The translations under genes and the position numbers were made by a program. A model generated the notes under the pieces. It saw only the letters and a program-made list of their open reading frames with translations. It was not told the origin of the DNA and did no database searches. A stretch of DNA of 64,000 bases from an uncultured Bacillota bacterium. Its GTDB lineage: Bacteria > Bacillota_I > Bacilli_A > Erysipelotrichales > Erysipelotrichaceae. This document shows, one piece after another, positions 27,571 through 36,851 of the stretch (its first letter is position 1; every line of letters begins with the position of its first letter). The stretch lies in assembly GCA_937919165.1 (NCBI GenBank), contig CALFPO010000026.1, forward strand, positions 4,777 through 68,776. Direction: 5' to 3'.

Positions 27571-28173
27571 ATGAAAAAACTATTGATCTATGGCGCAGGA
27601 GGAAATGGAAGGGTCTGTGCCGACATCGCAAAATTGAATGGATATGAAGATGTTCTGTTTTTTGATGATGATCTAAGCAAGAACACAGAAGGAAAATACA
27701 GAGTGATCCATAGTCTTGATGAGATGATTGATATTGAAGAATATGATTTCTTCAACGCCATAGGTTCCAACAAGACAAGAGAGATAACTACCGATAAATG
27801 GAACAAGGAACTGATTACGCTAATACACCCAAGTGCTGTGATCGGTGAAGATGTCGAAATAGGAAAAGGTGTAGCAATCATGGCGAATGTTGTCATCAAT
27901 ACCGGCACAAGAATAGGAAACGGCGTTATCGTTAATACCTATGCATCCTTGGACCACGACAACATCATAGATGACTATGCCCATATATCCGTAAATGTGC
28001 ATACAGCAGGAACGGTGCATGTAGGCAAGAGAACATTTGTGGGAATCGGTTCAACAGTATCTAACAACATCAGCATCTGTGATGATGCTGTTGTCGGTGC
28101 AGGTGCCGTGGTAGTAAGCAATATTGAAGAAAGCGGAACATATATTGGAGTTCCGGCAAAGAAGAAACAATGA
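27571..28173 (+). CDS. Sugar N-acetyltransferase (PglD-like, left-handed beta-helix)
   Basis: This 200-residue protein has an N-terminal Rossmann-like domain (IYGAGGNGR at 6-14) and a C-terminal left-handed beta-helix of hexapeptide repeats, as in PglD and NeuD. The catalytic His lies in SLDHDNII. PglD acetylates the 4-amino group of UDP-4-amino-4,6-dideoxy-GlcNAc to complete UDP-diNAcBac. I chose the ATG at 27571, 2 bases after the PglC-like stop. A longer frame from 27523 would overlap that gene by 47 bases and add a non-conserved tail. It overlaps the next glycosyltransferase by 4 bases. Confidence 0.9.
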   Translation: MKKLLIYGAGGNGRVCADIAKLNGYEDVLFFDDDLSKNTEGKYRVIHSLDEMIDIEEYDFFNAIGSNKTREITTDKWNKELITLIHPSAVIGEDVEIGKGVAIMANVVINTGTRIGNGVIVNTYASLDHDNIIDDYAHISVNVHTAGTVHVGKRTFVGIGSTVSNNISICDDAVVGAGAVVVSNIEESGTYIGVPAKKKQ

Positions 28174-29261
28174 AGATACTGATATTGGCAAATAGCTGTG
28201 TAGGCCTATACAAGTTCAGAAAGGAACTGCTGCAGAGACTGGTCAAAGATAACCATGAAGTTTTTGTGTCTGTTCCTGATGGAGAGTTCATTCCGCAGAT
28301 AAAGGAAATAGGCTGCAGGTTCCTGGATACTGCAATCGAAAGAAGAGGAACCAATCCATTCAAGGACATGGGCCTTTTGAGGATGTATAAGTTCTATCTA
28401 AGCGAAATCAAGCCTGACATTGTCCTGACCTATACCATCAAGCCTAACGTATATGGCGGAATGGCATGCCGGAAATTTGGTGTACCTTATGTTGCGAATG
28501 TCACTGGCTTAGGATCGGCTGTAGAGAATGGTGGAATACTGCAGTTTGTGACTACAACCCTATATAAGATGGGTCTAAAGAAAGCTCAAATGGTTTTCTT
28601 CCAGAATGAAGCGAATCTTGATTTCATGAAGGAAAAAGGCATCGTCAAGAAAAACTATGATCTGATTCCTGGATCAGGAGTAAACCTGGAACAATACAGA
28701 TTATTGGATTATCCAAAAAAGGATACTGTTGATTTTGTCTATGTAGGAAGAATGATGGCGGAGAAGGGCTTTGGTCTATATCTTGATGCAGCAGAATACA
28801 TAAAGGCAAAATATCCTGAAACGGTATTCCACATCTGTGGCCAATATGAAGATGACTTCAAGGATAGAGTAGATAAGCTCATCAATGATGGCGTTGTCGT
28901 ATACCATGGTTTGGTTGACGATATGGTAAGCGTATATAGAGACATACACTGTACAGTTCATCCGACATACTATCCAGAAGGAATGTCGAATGTGCTGCTG
29001 GAATCTTTGGCATGCGGAAGGCCAATCATCACAACCGATAGACCTGGATGCAAAGAGATAGTTGACGATGGAATTAATGGCTTCATGGTAAAGCAGAAAG
29101 ATGCAAATGATCTGATCGAAAAGATAGAGAAGTTCCTTCAACTTTCGTATGAAGAAAGAAAGAAATTGGGACTTAACGGACGAGAAAAGGTTGAAAAGAG
29201 TTTCGACCGCAATATCGTCATTGAAAGATATCTGGAAGAAATAGAAAAAGCAAAGAAATGA
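28170..29261 (+). CDS. GT4 glycosyltransferase (PglA-like)
   Basis: This 363-residue GT-B protein resembles PglA, which adds the second sugar to undecaprenyl-linked diNAcBac in Campylobacter. It starts with LILANSCVGLYKFRKEL and has VTGLGSA near residue 112, IPGSGV before the C-terminal domain, and the EX7E motif in PEGMSNVLLESLA. All are usual in the PglA/WbnK-type branch of GT4. The gene overlaps the acetyltransferase by 4 bases and the next glycosyltransferase by 4 bases. Position right after the bacillosamine genes supports the second-sugar role. The sugar itself is unproven. Confidence 0.87.
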   Translation: MKILILANSCVGLYKFRKELLQRLVKDNHEVFVSVPDGEFIPQIKEIGCRFLDTAIERRGTNPFKDMGLLRMYKFYLSEIKPDIVLTYTIKPNVYGGMACRKFGVPYVANVTGLGSAVENGGILQFVTTTLYKMGLKKAQMVFFQNEANLDFMKEKGIVKKNYDLIPGSGVNLEQYRLLDYPKKDTVDFVYVGRMMAEKGFGLYLDAAEYIKAKYPETVFHICGQYEDDFKDRVDKLINDGVVVYHGLVDDMVSVYRDIHCTVHPTYYPEGMSNVLLESLACGRPIITTDRPGCKEIVDDGINGFMVKQKDANDLIEKIEKFLQLSYEERKKLGLNGREKVEKSFDRNIVIERYLEEIEKAKK

Positions 29262-30364
29262 ATAAACCAGTAAAAGTGCTTGAGATGATTGCGGTTCTTA
29301 ACTATGGCGGATCTCAAGCGATGATGGTCAATCTGATAAAGGCAATGGATAGAGACAAGGTCCAGTGCGATTTTGTCATTGACCACGAGGAAGCAGAACT
29401 TAATGGGCTGCGTCCGGTTGTTGAGGAATTGGGCTGCAAAGTCTATACCGTTCCGACTTTCAAGGGAACTAACGTAAGCGAAATCAAGGATGCGTGGAAC
29501 AAGCTTCTTGATGAGCATCCTGACTATCAGATTCTGCATTCGCATTCGCGCAGCTATGCCTCGATTTATCTTCCAATCGCCAAGAAGCATGGTCTGAAGA
29601 CTATTATCCATAGCCACAACACATCAAACGGAAAAGGGGTTGCTGCTTTGGTTAAGAATGTTCTTCAATATCCTTTACGCAAGATAGCTGACTACTTCAT
29701 TGGCTGTTCAAGGGAAGCTGGTGAATGGCTGTTTGGTGAGGAAGTAACTAACGGCGATAGATTCCATGTTTTGAATAACGCCATTGATACAGATAAATAT
29801 ATCTATGACGAAAAGATCAGAAACGAATACCGCAAGGAATTCGGCATCAAGGATGAGAAAGTATTCATCCAGGTTGGAAGACTTTCAACACAGAAGAACC
29901 ATGAATTTACCCTGAATGTTTTCAGCAAGCATATAAAGAATAATCCAGAAGATAAGCTGGTTATTGTCGGAAATGGTGAACTTGAAGGCGAAATCGAAAA
30001 TAGAATCGATGAACTTGGAATGAGAGATAATGTCATTCATCTAGAAAACAGAAATGATGTGAATTGCTTGCTGCAGATGGCTGATGTCTTTCTGATGCCA
30101 TCACTGTTTGAAGGATTGAGCGTAGCAGCTGTTGAAGCTCAGGCTTCAGGAATCAGATGTCTATTGAGCGATAATGTCGACAGAAACTGCGACATTACAG
30201 GATTATGCGAGTTTTTGCCTCTTGATGAAGAGATTTGGATAAAGAAGATGAATGAGGAAATCATTCAAAGAGAAAACCATAAAGAAGATATCGTGAAGGG
30301 TGATTTCGATGTGAACGGCACTGCCAAGTGGCTTGAAGATTTCTATATAGGTATAGTAGAGTAA
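29258..30364 (+). CDS. GT4 glycosyltransferase (EpsF/EpsD-like)
   Basis: This 368-residue soluble GT-B protein is a family 4 glycosyltransferase. It opens with the NYGGSQAMMVNLI loop, contains LHSHSRSYA and IIHSHNTS, and has VGRLSTQKNHE and the EX7E motif in FEGLSVAAVEAQ. This pattern is typical of Gram-positive exopolysaccharide transferases such as EpsF. It sits between the PglA-like enzyme and the polymerase candidate, so it probably adds a third sugar to the same lipid-linked oligosaccharide. Donor sugar and linkage cannot be read from the sequence. Confidence 0.87.
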   Translation: MNKPVKVLEMIAVLNYGGSQAMMVNLIKAMDRDKVQCDFVIDHEEAELNGLRPVVEELGCKVYTVPTFKGTNVSEIKDAWNKLLDEHPDYQILHSHSRSYASIYLPIAKKHGLKTIIHSHNTSNGKGVAALVKNVLQYPLRKIADYFIGCSREAGEWLFGEEVTNGDRFHVLNNAIDTDKYIYDEKIRNEYRKEFGIKDEKVFIQVGRLSTQKNHEFTLNVFSKHIKNNPEDKLVIVGNGELEGEIENRIDELGMRDNVIHLENRNDVNCLLQMADVFLMPSLFEGLSVAAVEAQASGIRCLLSDNVDRNCDITGLCEFLPLDEEIWIKKMNEEIIQRENHKEDIVKGDFDVNGTAKWLEDFYIGIVE

Positions 30365-30369
30365 TAAGA

Positions 30370-31545
30370 ATGTGGTCAGATAAGAGATACGTAAACGTTA
30401 TTATTGATGTGCTTTTGTTCCTTGTAGGAATCAATTTTTTGCATTATGGACAGCTGATACTTCCTGTTATCTGTCTTATGTTGTTCATAGACAGAAAATT
30501 TAGATTCAAGGTAAATAACTTAAAGACGTTTGTGGTGCTATGTCTATTTGCGATCGCGTTCTTTGCCTTCTCATATGGCTACAGTTTCTATTGCGTAATG
30601 GGATTCTGTCTGCCGATGGCTTACTATATCGGATCAAATATGAAGGATATTAACGAGAACAATGTAGCTAAAGCCATATATATAATTGCCTTCGGCATGT
30701 CTGTTCATCTGATGCTTAACTTTGCATACGACTATTATGTTCTTGGCCCTGGATTCATGGGAAGACATCATCACTACGATATATGGACCCAAGGAATAGT
30801 GGCGGTAACTACAACAGCTGTCAACAGCATACCTATCATCTATTCCATATACTACGTGATTTTCTATGAAACAGATCGAATATGGAAAGTAACGGGAATG
30901 GTATTCTTCTTGGCGTCGATGATATACAATCTTGCGCTAGGAAGAAGAACCCCTGTATACATACTGATCATCTCTTTTGTGTTCTCGGTGCTTTATGAGA
31001 AGCTTGTTTTGAAGCATAAGAAAAAGGATCTCAGTAAAGCGTTGAAGCTTTCTATTGTGATTGTATGTGTTGCCTTTGTTACTTTTGTTTTTGCATACAT
31101 GCTAAATATCTTCAATTTGAAATCCGCAATCGGAGAACTCTATATAATCACTAAGTTCAAAGAAGGATTGCTGGATATGGAAAGGCTGAAGATATTTATC
31201 GGCGCAGTTAAATTGGCCCCATATCATTTGTTCGGAGGACAGGAAATCAGTTCTATCCTTGAAATAGAGGTTCATGACCTATGGATGGATACGTATGATT
31301 TCGCTGGTATTGTGCCATATGCTTTGCTTATCGTTTATTCAATTATCTATCTGTTGAATATGGCTAAAGCTTTAAGAAGCGGAATATCCAATGGCTTCAA
31401 GATATTCGTTTTAAACATATCTGTTTCGACAGGCTTGCTAATGTTCATTGAACCAGTAATGACAGGATCATCGTTGTTCCTTATCTGTTCGGTGATGATT
31501 GGGGCATTGATAGAAGGGATGCTGAATGAGAATGAAGGAAAATAA
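30370..31545 (+). CDS. Wzy-like polysaccharide polymerase candidate
   Basis: This 391-residue protein has about ten to eleven membrane spans and no strong sequence family signature, which is usual for Wzy polymerases. A long external loop with HHHYDIWTQG sits near residues 133-145, and HDLWMDTYDFAGIVPYALLI near 300-318 resembles the second periplasmic loop motif of Wzy and WaaL proteins. It lies between the bacillosamine-type glycosyltransferases and a Wzx flippase, the normal place for a polymerase. An O-antigen ligase-like role is the main alternative. It overlaps the flippase gene by 20 bases. Confidence 0.72.
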   Translation: MWSDKRYVNVIIDVLLFLVGINFLHYGQLILPVICLMLFIDRKFRFKVNNLKTFVVLCLFAIAFFAFSYGYSFYCVMGFCLPMAYYIGSNMKDINENNVAKAIYIIAFGMSVHLMLNFAYDYYVLGPGFMGRHHHYDIWTQGIVAVTTTAVNSIPIIYSIYYVIFYETDRIWKVTGMVFFLASMIYNLALGRRTPVYILIISFVFSVLYEKLVLKHKKKDLSKALKLSIVIVCVAFVTFVFAYMLNIFNLKSAIGELYIITKFKEGLLDMERLKIFIGAVKLAPYHLFGGQEISSILEIEVHDLWMDTYDFAGIVPYALLIVYSIIYLLNMAKALRSGISNGFKIFVLNISVSTGLLMFIEPVMTGSSLFLICSVMIGALIEGMLNENEGK

Positions 31546-32797
31546 GTTCGCAAAGAATGCATCTTGGATAATGATTGGCCGCATATTCCAGCTGGGACTT
31601 ACTTTTGTCACGACCATGCTGGTTTCAAGATATCTTGGCCCTGACCAGTATGGCAAGATAACTTTGGCATATTCGTATGTATCTTTGTTCATTCCTATAT
31701 GTGCTTTGGGAATGAACGATATCGCCATAAAATCATTCATCGACAACAAGGACAAAGAAGATGAAACGTTAGGCACAATGCTGTGCCTTAGACTTGTTGC
31801 AGCAATCTTTTCTGTTGGGCTTCTATATATCATCTTGAGAATCAAGAGCGATAATCCGGTCACTATTGCCGTGGGAATACTTCAGTCGATTTCGTTGATG
31901 TTCCAGATATTTGAATCTATTTCGTACTGGTATCAGGCAAATATGATGTCAAAGAAGGTTGGAATAATATATGCCGTTTCCTATACTTTGACCGCTATAT
32001 TCAGGATTGCGGGTTTGATTGTCAAAAGAGATATCAACTGGTTTGCCTTTGCGGTATCACTTGATATCGTTGTCATTGCCGTTTTGCTTCTATATGTATA
32101 TTTCAAGGATGGACACAGATTGTCTTTCTCATGGAAGCTTGGAAAGCAATTGTTGAGCAAGAGCTATCACTACATATTTGCCAGCATTATGGTCGTCATC
32201 TACAGCAAAGCTGATACCATCATTCTTGGAAATATGGTTGATGATGCAAGCGTTGGCTGCTATGCGGCTGCCACCACCTTATGCAACGCCTGGCCATTTG
32301 TCTTAACAGCCATCATTGATTCAGCTAGTCCTATCATCATTGAATATTCAAAGTCAGATAGGAATCTGTATTACAGCAGTCTGAAGAAACTGTATGCGGC
32401 AATATTCTATATTGGAGTTGCTGCAGCACTTGCATTCAACATCGGCTCATCGCTGATCATCAATCTGATATATGGTGCAGAATATGCACCAGCAATCATG
32501 CCGCTTAGGATTGTGAGCTGGAGCACCATCTTTGCCTATCTTGGCGTGTCACGAACCATCTGGATGCAGTGCGAGAACAAGCTCAGATACGAAAAGACTC
32601 TGTCTCTTTTAGGCGCGATCATCGATATTGTCTTGAACTATGTTCTGATTGGAAGATTCGGAATCAATGGTGCAGCTATGGCTTTGACCATCACTCAGAT
32701 CATGACCAATCTGGTATTCCCGTTGATCATCAAACCGACAAGAGAGAATGGAAAGCTTATACTTGAGGCAATAGCGCTTAAGGGGGTTCTGAAATGA
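31526..32797 (+). CDS. Wzx-like polysaccharide flippase (second of two)
   Basis: This 423-residue protein has about 12 membrane spans in the polysaccharide-flippase arrangement. The opening NASWIMIGRIFQLGLTFVTT and the SRYLGPDQYG segment are standard for the Wzx/RfbX group. It is shorter than the first flippase and only distantly like it. With the Wzy-like gene before it and the bacillosamine-type initiating enzyme upstream, it probably exports that oligosaccharide. Both ends overlap neighbouring genes (20 and 4 bases), so it is translationally coupled to the polymerase and to the VTC-domain gene. Confidence 0.9.
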   Translation: MRMKENKFAKNASWIMIGRIFQLGLTFVTTMLVSRYLGPDQYGKITLAYSYVSLFIPICALGMNDIAIKSFIDNKDKEDETLGTMLCLRLVAAIFSVGLLYIILRIKSDNPVTIAVGILQSISLMFQIFESISYWYQANMMSKKVGIIYAVSYTLTAIFRIAGLIVKRDINWFAFAVSLDIVVIAVLLLYVYFKDGHRLSFSWKLGKQLLSKSYHYIFASIMVVIYSKADTIILGNMVDDASVGCYAAATTLCNAWPFVLTAIIDSASPIIIEYSKSDRNLYYSSLKKLYAAIFYIGVAAALAFNIGSSLIINLIYGAEYAPAIMPLRIVSWSTIFAYLGVSRTIWMQCENKLRYEKTLSLLGAIIDIVLNYVLIGRFGINGAAMALTITQIMTNLVFPLIIKPTRENGKLILEAIALKGVLK

Positions 32798-33486
32798 AAT
32801 ACAGAACCGAATGGAAATACATATGTACAGACTATGATATGGATCTGCTTAGACCAAAGATTGCAGCTGTGCTGAAACTTGATGGCAACGCCAACAAGGA
32901 AGTCTACAATATCCATAGCCTATATTTCGATGACTACAACAATGCTTGCGCTTTCGACAACGATGCTGGTGCAAGCGAAAGATACAAGTGGCGCATACGC
33001 TATTATGATGACAGCACCGACTTCATCAGATTGGAAAAGAAAGAGAAGATCGGTGAACTCTGCTATAAGCGCGATTGTCCTATAAGCAGAAAACAATATG
33101 ATGCTATCATTGAAGGGGAAATAGGAAGCGTGCTTTCAAGCAGCGATGATAGATTGCTGAAGGAATTCTGTGCTGAGATTCTCGCCAGACATTTCAAGCC
33201 GAAGATCATCATCGATTATGAACGTCAGGCTTATGTTGAGCCAATATCTCACATTAGAATAACGTTTGACCGCAATATCTGTGGATCACTAGATATAGAT
33301 CGTTTCTTTGAGAGAGACTATTTAAAGTATCCGCTCCAGGAAATGTATCAGCATGTATTGGAAGTTAAATTTGATGATGTCTTGCCTGGCTATCTGGAAA
33401 GCATATTGCGTGCAGGAAGACTAGAAAGAAATACATTCAGCAAGTATTATCTCGGTAGAGTGATACTGGAAAGGAATTTGTTATGA
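32794..33486 (+). CDS. VTC-domain protein (polyphosphate polymerase-like)
   Basis: This 230-residue protein is a stand-alone VTC domain, the tunnel fold found in the catalytic subunit of yeast polyphosphate polymerase. Basic and acidic residues that line the tunnel are visible: RTEWKY at the start, KWRIRYY, LEKKEK, DYERQAY and LEVKF near the end. It has no membrane span. It overlaps both the flippase gene and the DUF4956 gene by 4 bases. VTC, DUF4956 and CotH genes recur together in many bacteria, but the function of the trio is not established. Nucleotide-dependent phosphoryl or polyphosphate chemistry is a reasonable guess. Confidence 0.9.
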   Translation: MKYRTEWKYICTDYDMDLLRPKIAAVLKLDGNANKEVYNIHSLYFDDYNNACAFDNDAGASERYKWRIRYYDDSTDFIRLEKKEKIGELCYKRDCPISRKQYDAIIEGEIGSVLSSSDDRLLKEFCAEILARHFKPKIIIDYERQAYVEPISHIRITFDRNICGSLDIDRFFERDYLKYPLQEMYQHVLEVKFDDVLPGYLESILRAGRLERNTFSKYYLGRVILERNLL

Positions 33487-34160
33487 GCTTTATTTCGGAA
33501 GTATTATCAGCATTATTCTCAAGAGTCGGATATGATGTGGCTCCTTTGTCTACAATCATTTCCGTTCTGGTAGTTACGCTTATCATGTCGGTATATGAAT
33601 TTGTCGTGTATCGTTTGGTTTCGCATCGTGCGATCTACAACAAACAGTTCCATGTGGCTATCTTGGTAATTCCTTTCTTCATCAGCTCAATCGTTATGGC
33701 TTTGCAATCTAACATCGTCATAACCTTAGGAACAATTGGCGCCTTGGCAATCATCAGATTCAGAACAGCCATCAAGGATTCTACCGATATGATCTATCTT
33801 CTTTGGAGCATCTATGTAGGAATCACCTGTGGATGCCGTCTCTATGAATCATGCATCCTTACATCATTGACTGTAACGGTGATACTGCTTGCGGTAAATC
33901 TTCTTGGCGGCAAGCTGTTCAAGAATCCTTATATATTGATCGTCAACAGCAAAGAAGACATTGAAGATAAGCTGAGCGAAGCAATAAAGAACAATACAAA
34001 ATCACTCAGGCTCAAGAGCAGAAACTATACAAACAAGGGTGTCAATTACGTATACGAACTGAGTCTTAAGAATCCTGAAGATCTAACAAAGGCCATCAGA
34101 CAGCTTGAAGGCATCGATCAGTTCTCGCTGCTTGAATACGACAGCAACGATATCATCTAA
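33483..34160 (+). CDS. DUF4956 membrane protein
   Basis: This 225-residue protein matches DUF4956. It has about four N-terminal membrane spans (roughly residues 20-45, 57-77, 79-95 and 100-140), the signature GALAIIRFRTAIKD near residues 83-96, and a C-terminal soluble domain of about 75 residues. No activity is known for the family. It is translated from an ATGA overlap with the VTC gene and its stop shares one base with the start of the CotH gene, so the three proteins are made together and probably form one membrane complex. Confidence 0.9.
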   Translation: MSFISEVLSALFSRVGYDVAPLSTIISVLVVTLIMSVYEFVVYRLVSHRAIYNKQFHVAILVIPFFISSIVMALQSNIVITLGTIGALAIIRFRTAIKDSTDMIYLLWSIYVGITCGCRLYESCILTSLTVTVILLAVNLLGGKLFKNPYILIVNSKEDIEDKLSEAIKNNTKSLRLKSRNYTNKGVNYVYELSLKNPEDLTKAIRQLEGIDQFSLLEYDSNDII

Positions 34161-35776
34161 TGAAAAAGAAGAGTCTGGCAATTCTGTTCATCGCATTATC
34201 CATATTGGTAATTGGGCTGTTTTTTGGCATGGAGAATCATGGTGTTCCTACCTATGTTGAACAGTTCTCTTCATTATGCATTGAAGATGCAGACTCTATA
34301 CGTTCCGGAAAAGACAGAACCAATTCGCTTAAGGCTGATCTTTCTTTCAATGGCTTCCAGCTTTTCTACGATCGAAAGGACAACAACTATTTCTATTCCC
34401 TTCAGGAAGGCAACAGCTTTGCGTATGATCCGCTTGTCATGTGGCAATCAAGCAATATTAAGGTTGCCTTTGAAGGAAACGGAATAAATGACGAAACAAT
34501 CAAGAATAACGAAACAAATACAATAATCCTATACAACGACAAGCAATACAGCGAATATAAATTGACCTGCACAACCTTGCCGATCATCAATATCGATATG
34601 TTCGAAGATGATTTTGGCTCTAACTACAGCGATTGCACCTTCACCATTTTTGACAATAGATCAGGTGATGATGGCAAATGCGAACAGTATGAAGGAAAGG
34701 TGAGAATCAGAGGCGGATCTACTGGCGATCTGCCAAAGCCTGGACTAAGAATCGAGCTTGATAGTGTACTGAAGGGCGACAACAATAAGGACGAAAAGAA
34801 GTACGATTTGTTTGGCTTGGAGCCTGACAATGAATATGTAATATATACATCAAACGTTGAGAAGGATTTTGTCAGAAACGTCTTTTCCACCAATCTTTGG
34901 TATGACACGTGCGCTGACGACAATATGTTTGGAATAAAAGCCGGAATGTCATACAAGTATGTTGAATTATTTAAGAACAACGAGTATTGGGGACTATGCG
35001 CAATCGGCAATCCTATAAGCAAGAAGAGGGGCTATGTCGATCTTGATCCAAAATCAGACAAGTATCCATTGGAGAACATATACAAGTGCAATTTCGTTGG
35101 TGACGAATCCATTCTTGATATAGAAAAATCTGGAGCAGATAATAGTTTCTTTTCGAAGACAAATATAGATGTTGATGGTTCCAGAAAGCCTTTATATGAC
35201 TATTTCAAAACCATAATCTATTCTAATAATGCCGATGAATTGCGTGATTGCGCCGATATGGATAATGCCATTGACATATTTCTGTTCTACAATCTCATTC
35301 AAGGCTGGGATAATTCCTGGCTAGAAGAAGGGAAAGTAAAGCTAAGGAATACATATCTTATTTCAAAAGTATGTGATTCCGGAACCAAGATACTCTTTGT
35401 GCCATGGGATCTTGATAGAACGTGGGGCAAAGAAGCCGGTGCTACAGATAATCTTATGGACTATACGAAGAATTATGATGTCTTGGCAAATCCAGTCGAA
35501 AAATTATTGCTTCATAAAGACGAAGACATCAAAGATGAAGTGCTTGAAAAATACCGCAATTATAGAAGCAACGAGTGGTCTGATGATGAAATCATGAGCC
35601 TTTTGAATAAATATGAAAAGGAAATATATTGTTCCGGAGCTTTTGCAAGAGATTGCCTAAGATGGCCGGATAATGAACATGATTCTGACGTGAATCTTGA
35701 TGTTTTTAAAGAATATGTAATTAATAGGCTCCATTATTTTGACGAGTACATTGAGACCAAAATGGTTTCAGAATGA
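34160..35776 (+). CDS. CotH-family protein kinase-like protein, membrane anchored
   Basis: This 538-residue protein has one N-terminal membrane span or signal anchor (about residues 5-24) and a large external region. The CotH kinase domain is recognised from KVRIRGGST, SNVEKDFVRN and FVPWDLDRTWG, the last holding the metal-binding Asp residues of the atypical kinase fold. CotH of Bacillus phosphorylates spore coat proteins, but non-sporulation homologues paired with VTC and DUF4956 are widespread and of unknown role. Outside the membrane it could phosphorylate a surface protein or glycan. Nothing else here suggests sporulation. Confidence 0.88.
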   Translation: MKKKSLAILFIALSILVIGLFFGMENHGVPTYVEQFSSLCIEDADSIRSGKDRTNSLKADLSFNGFQLFYDRKDNNYFYSLQEGNSFAYDPLVMWQSSNIKVAFEGNGINDETIKNNETNTIILYNDKQYSEYKLTCTTLPIINIDMFEDDFGSNYSDCTFTIFDNRSGDDGKCEQYEGKVRIRGGSTGDLPKPGLRIELDSVLKGDNNKDEKKYDLFGLEPDNEYVIYTSNVEKDFVRNVFSTNLWYDTCADDNMFGIKAGMSYKYVELFKNNEYWGLCAIGNPISKKRGYVDLDPKSDKYPLENIYKCNFVGDESILDIEKSGADNSFFSKTNIDVDGSRKPLYDYFKTIIYSNNADELRDCADMDNAIDIFLFYNLIQGWDNSWLEEGKVKLRNTYLISKVCDSGTKILFVPWDLDRTWGKEAGATDNLMDYTKNYDVLANPVEKLLLHKDEDIKDEVLEKYRNYRSNEWSDDEIMSLLNKYEKEIYCSGAFARDCLRWPDNEHDSDVNLDVFKEYVINRLHYFDEYIETKMVSE

Positions 35777-35782
35777 ATGAGA

Positions 35783-35791
35783 TGATATAAT
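35783..35791 (+). promoter_or_regulatory. Extended -10 promoter for the UDP-FucNAc genes
   Basis: TGATATAAT is a perfect extended -10 that starts 7 bases after the CotH stop. A strong AAGGAGG ribosome site at 35809-35815 follows, before the ATG at 35826. No -35 is recognisable. It would let the nucleotide-sugar genes be transcribed apart from the VTC/DUF4956/CotH group. Confidence 0.55.
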
Positions 35792-35825
35792 TTTCTTAGA
35801 ATCCTAACAAGGAGGATTGTTTATT

Positions 35826-36842
35826 ATGTTCAAGAATAAGGTATTGCTTATTACCGGCGGAACGGGTTCATTCGGTAACGCCGTAACAAAGAGATTTTTG
35901 ACTACGGATATAAAAGAGATAAGAATTCTCTCTCGTGACGAGAAGAAGCAGGATGATATGCGTCATGAGTATCAGCAGAAATATCCAAAGTTTGCCGATA
36001 AACTCAAGTTTTTCATCGGCGATGTTCGTGACTACAAATCAATAGAATATGCATTTAAGGGTGTAGACTATGTCTTCCATGCGGCAGCGCTGAAGCAGGT
36101 CCCTTCATGTGAGTTCTATCCGATTGAAGCAGTAAAGACCAATGTGCTTGGTTCTGATAATGTAATCGATGCATGTGTTAAGAATGGCGTAAAGAAGGCT
36201 ATCTTCCTTTCTACCGATAAGGCTGCCTATCCAATCAATGCTATGGGCATGACAAAGGCTTTGATGGAAAAGAATGTCATTGCCAGATCAAGACAGCTGC
36301 AGAAGGGCGATACTGTTCTATGTCTTACAAGATATGGAAACGTCATGGCATCAAGAGGAAGCGTAATTCCGCTGTTTGTTGAACAGATTGAAAACAATCA
36401 GCCAGTGACAGTGACAAATCCTGACATGACCAGATACATGATGACTCTTGATGAGGCTGTTGAACTGGTGCTGTTCGCTTTTGAGAACGGAAATCAGGGA
36501 GATCTGTTTGTTCAGAAAGCACCAGCAGCAACAATTGGAACTTTAGCTCAGGCTGTTGTTGAACTCAAGGGCAACAAGGACACAAAGATCGTAAACATCG
36601 GTACTAGACATGGCGAGAAATTATATGAAGTGCTCGTCACAAAAGAGGACATGGTGAAGGCTGAGGATCTTGGCGACTACTATCGCATTCCAGCCGACAA
36701 TAGGGACCTCAATTACGACAGATATATCGAAAAAGGCACAAAGAAACTTGATGAAGGAAAAGAATATAATTCCCACAATACAAAACGTCTAGATGTAGAT
36801 GGAATGAAGAAGCTTCTGAAGAAGCTTGACATGTTCAATTAG
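35826..36842 (+). CDS. fnlA: UDP-GlcNAc 4,6-dehydratase, 5-inverting (FnlA/CapE)
   Basis: This protein of about 338 residues is a soluble dehydratase of the FnlA/CapE/WbjB type. It has LLITGGTGSFG near the start and the STDKAAYPINAMGMTK catalytic stretch. It converts UDP-GlcNAc to the 4-keto-6-deoxy sugar with inversion at C5, the first step toward UDP-L-FucNAc. The ATG at 35826 has an AAGGAGG site at the right distance; an in-frame TTG at 35817 lies too close to it. The next two genes encode the other two enzymes of the pathway in order. It differs from the membrane dehydratase at 23834. Confidence 0.92.
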   Translation: MFKNKVLLITGGTGSFGNAVTKRFLTTDIKEIRILSRDEKKQDDMRHEYQQKYPKFADKLKFFIGDVRDYKSIEYAFKGVDYVFHAAALKQVPSCEFYPIEAVKTNVLGSDNVIDACVKNGVKKAIFLSTDKAAYPINAMGMTKALMEKNVIARSRQLQKGDTVLCLTRYGNVMASRGSVIPLFVEQIENNQPVTVTNPDMTRYMMTLDEAVELVLFAFENGNQGDLFVQKAPAATIGTLAQAVVELKGNKDTKIVNIGTRHGEKLYEVLVTKEDMVKAEDLGDYYRIPADNRDLNYDRYIEKGTKKLDEGKEYNSHNTKRLDVDGMKKLLKKLDMFN

Positions 36843-36851
36843 GGGTGAATT

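Noticed and set aside
23834..28173. The dehydratase, aminotransferase and acetyltransferase set as a legionaminic or pseudaminic acid pathway
   Set aside because: No NeuB-like synthase, hydrolysing epimerase or CMP-transferase accompanies it, and a PglC-like transferase sits in the middle, which fits bacillosamine better.
28776..29141. A 121-residue open frame on the minus strand, and many similar ones across the window
   Set aside because: They lie wholly inside strongly supported forward genes, have no ribosome site and no recognisable domain; they are mirror frames of real genes.
34160..35776. CotH as a sign of spore formation
   Set aside because: CotH-like kinases occur widely outside sporulation, and here the gene is coupled to VTC and DUF4956 rather than to coat genes.
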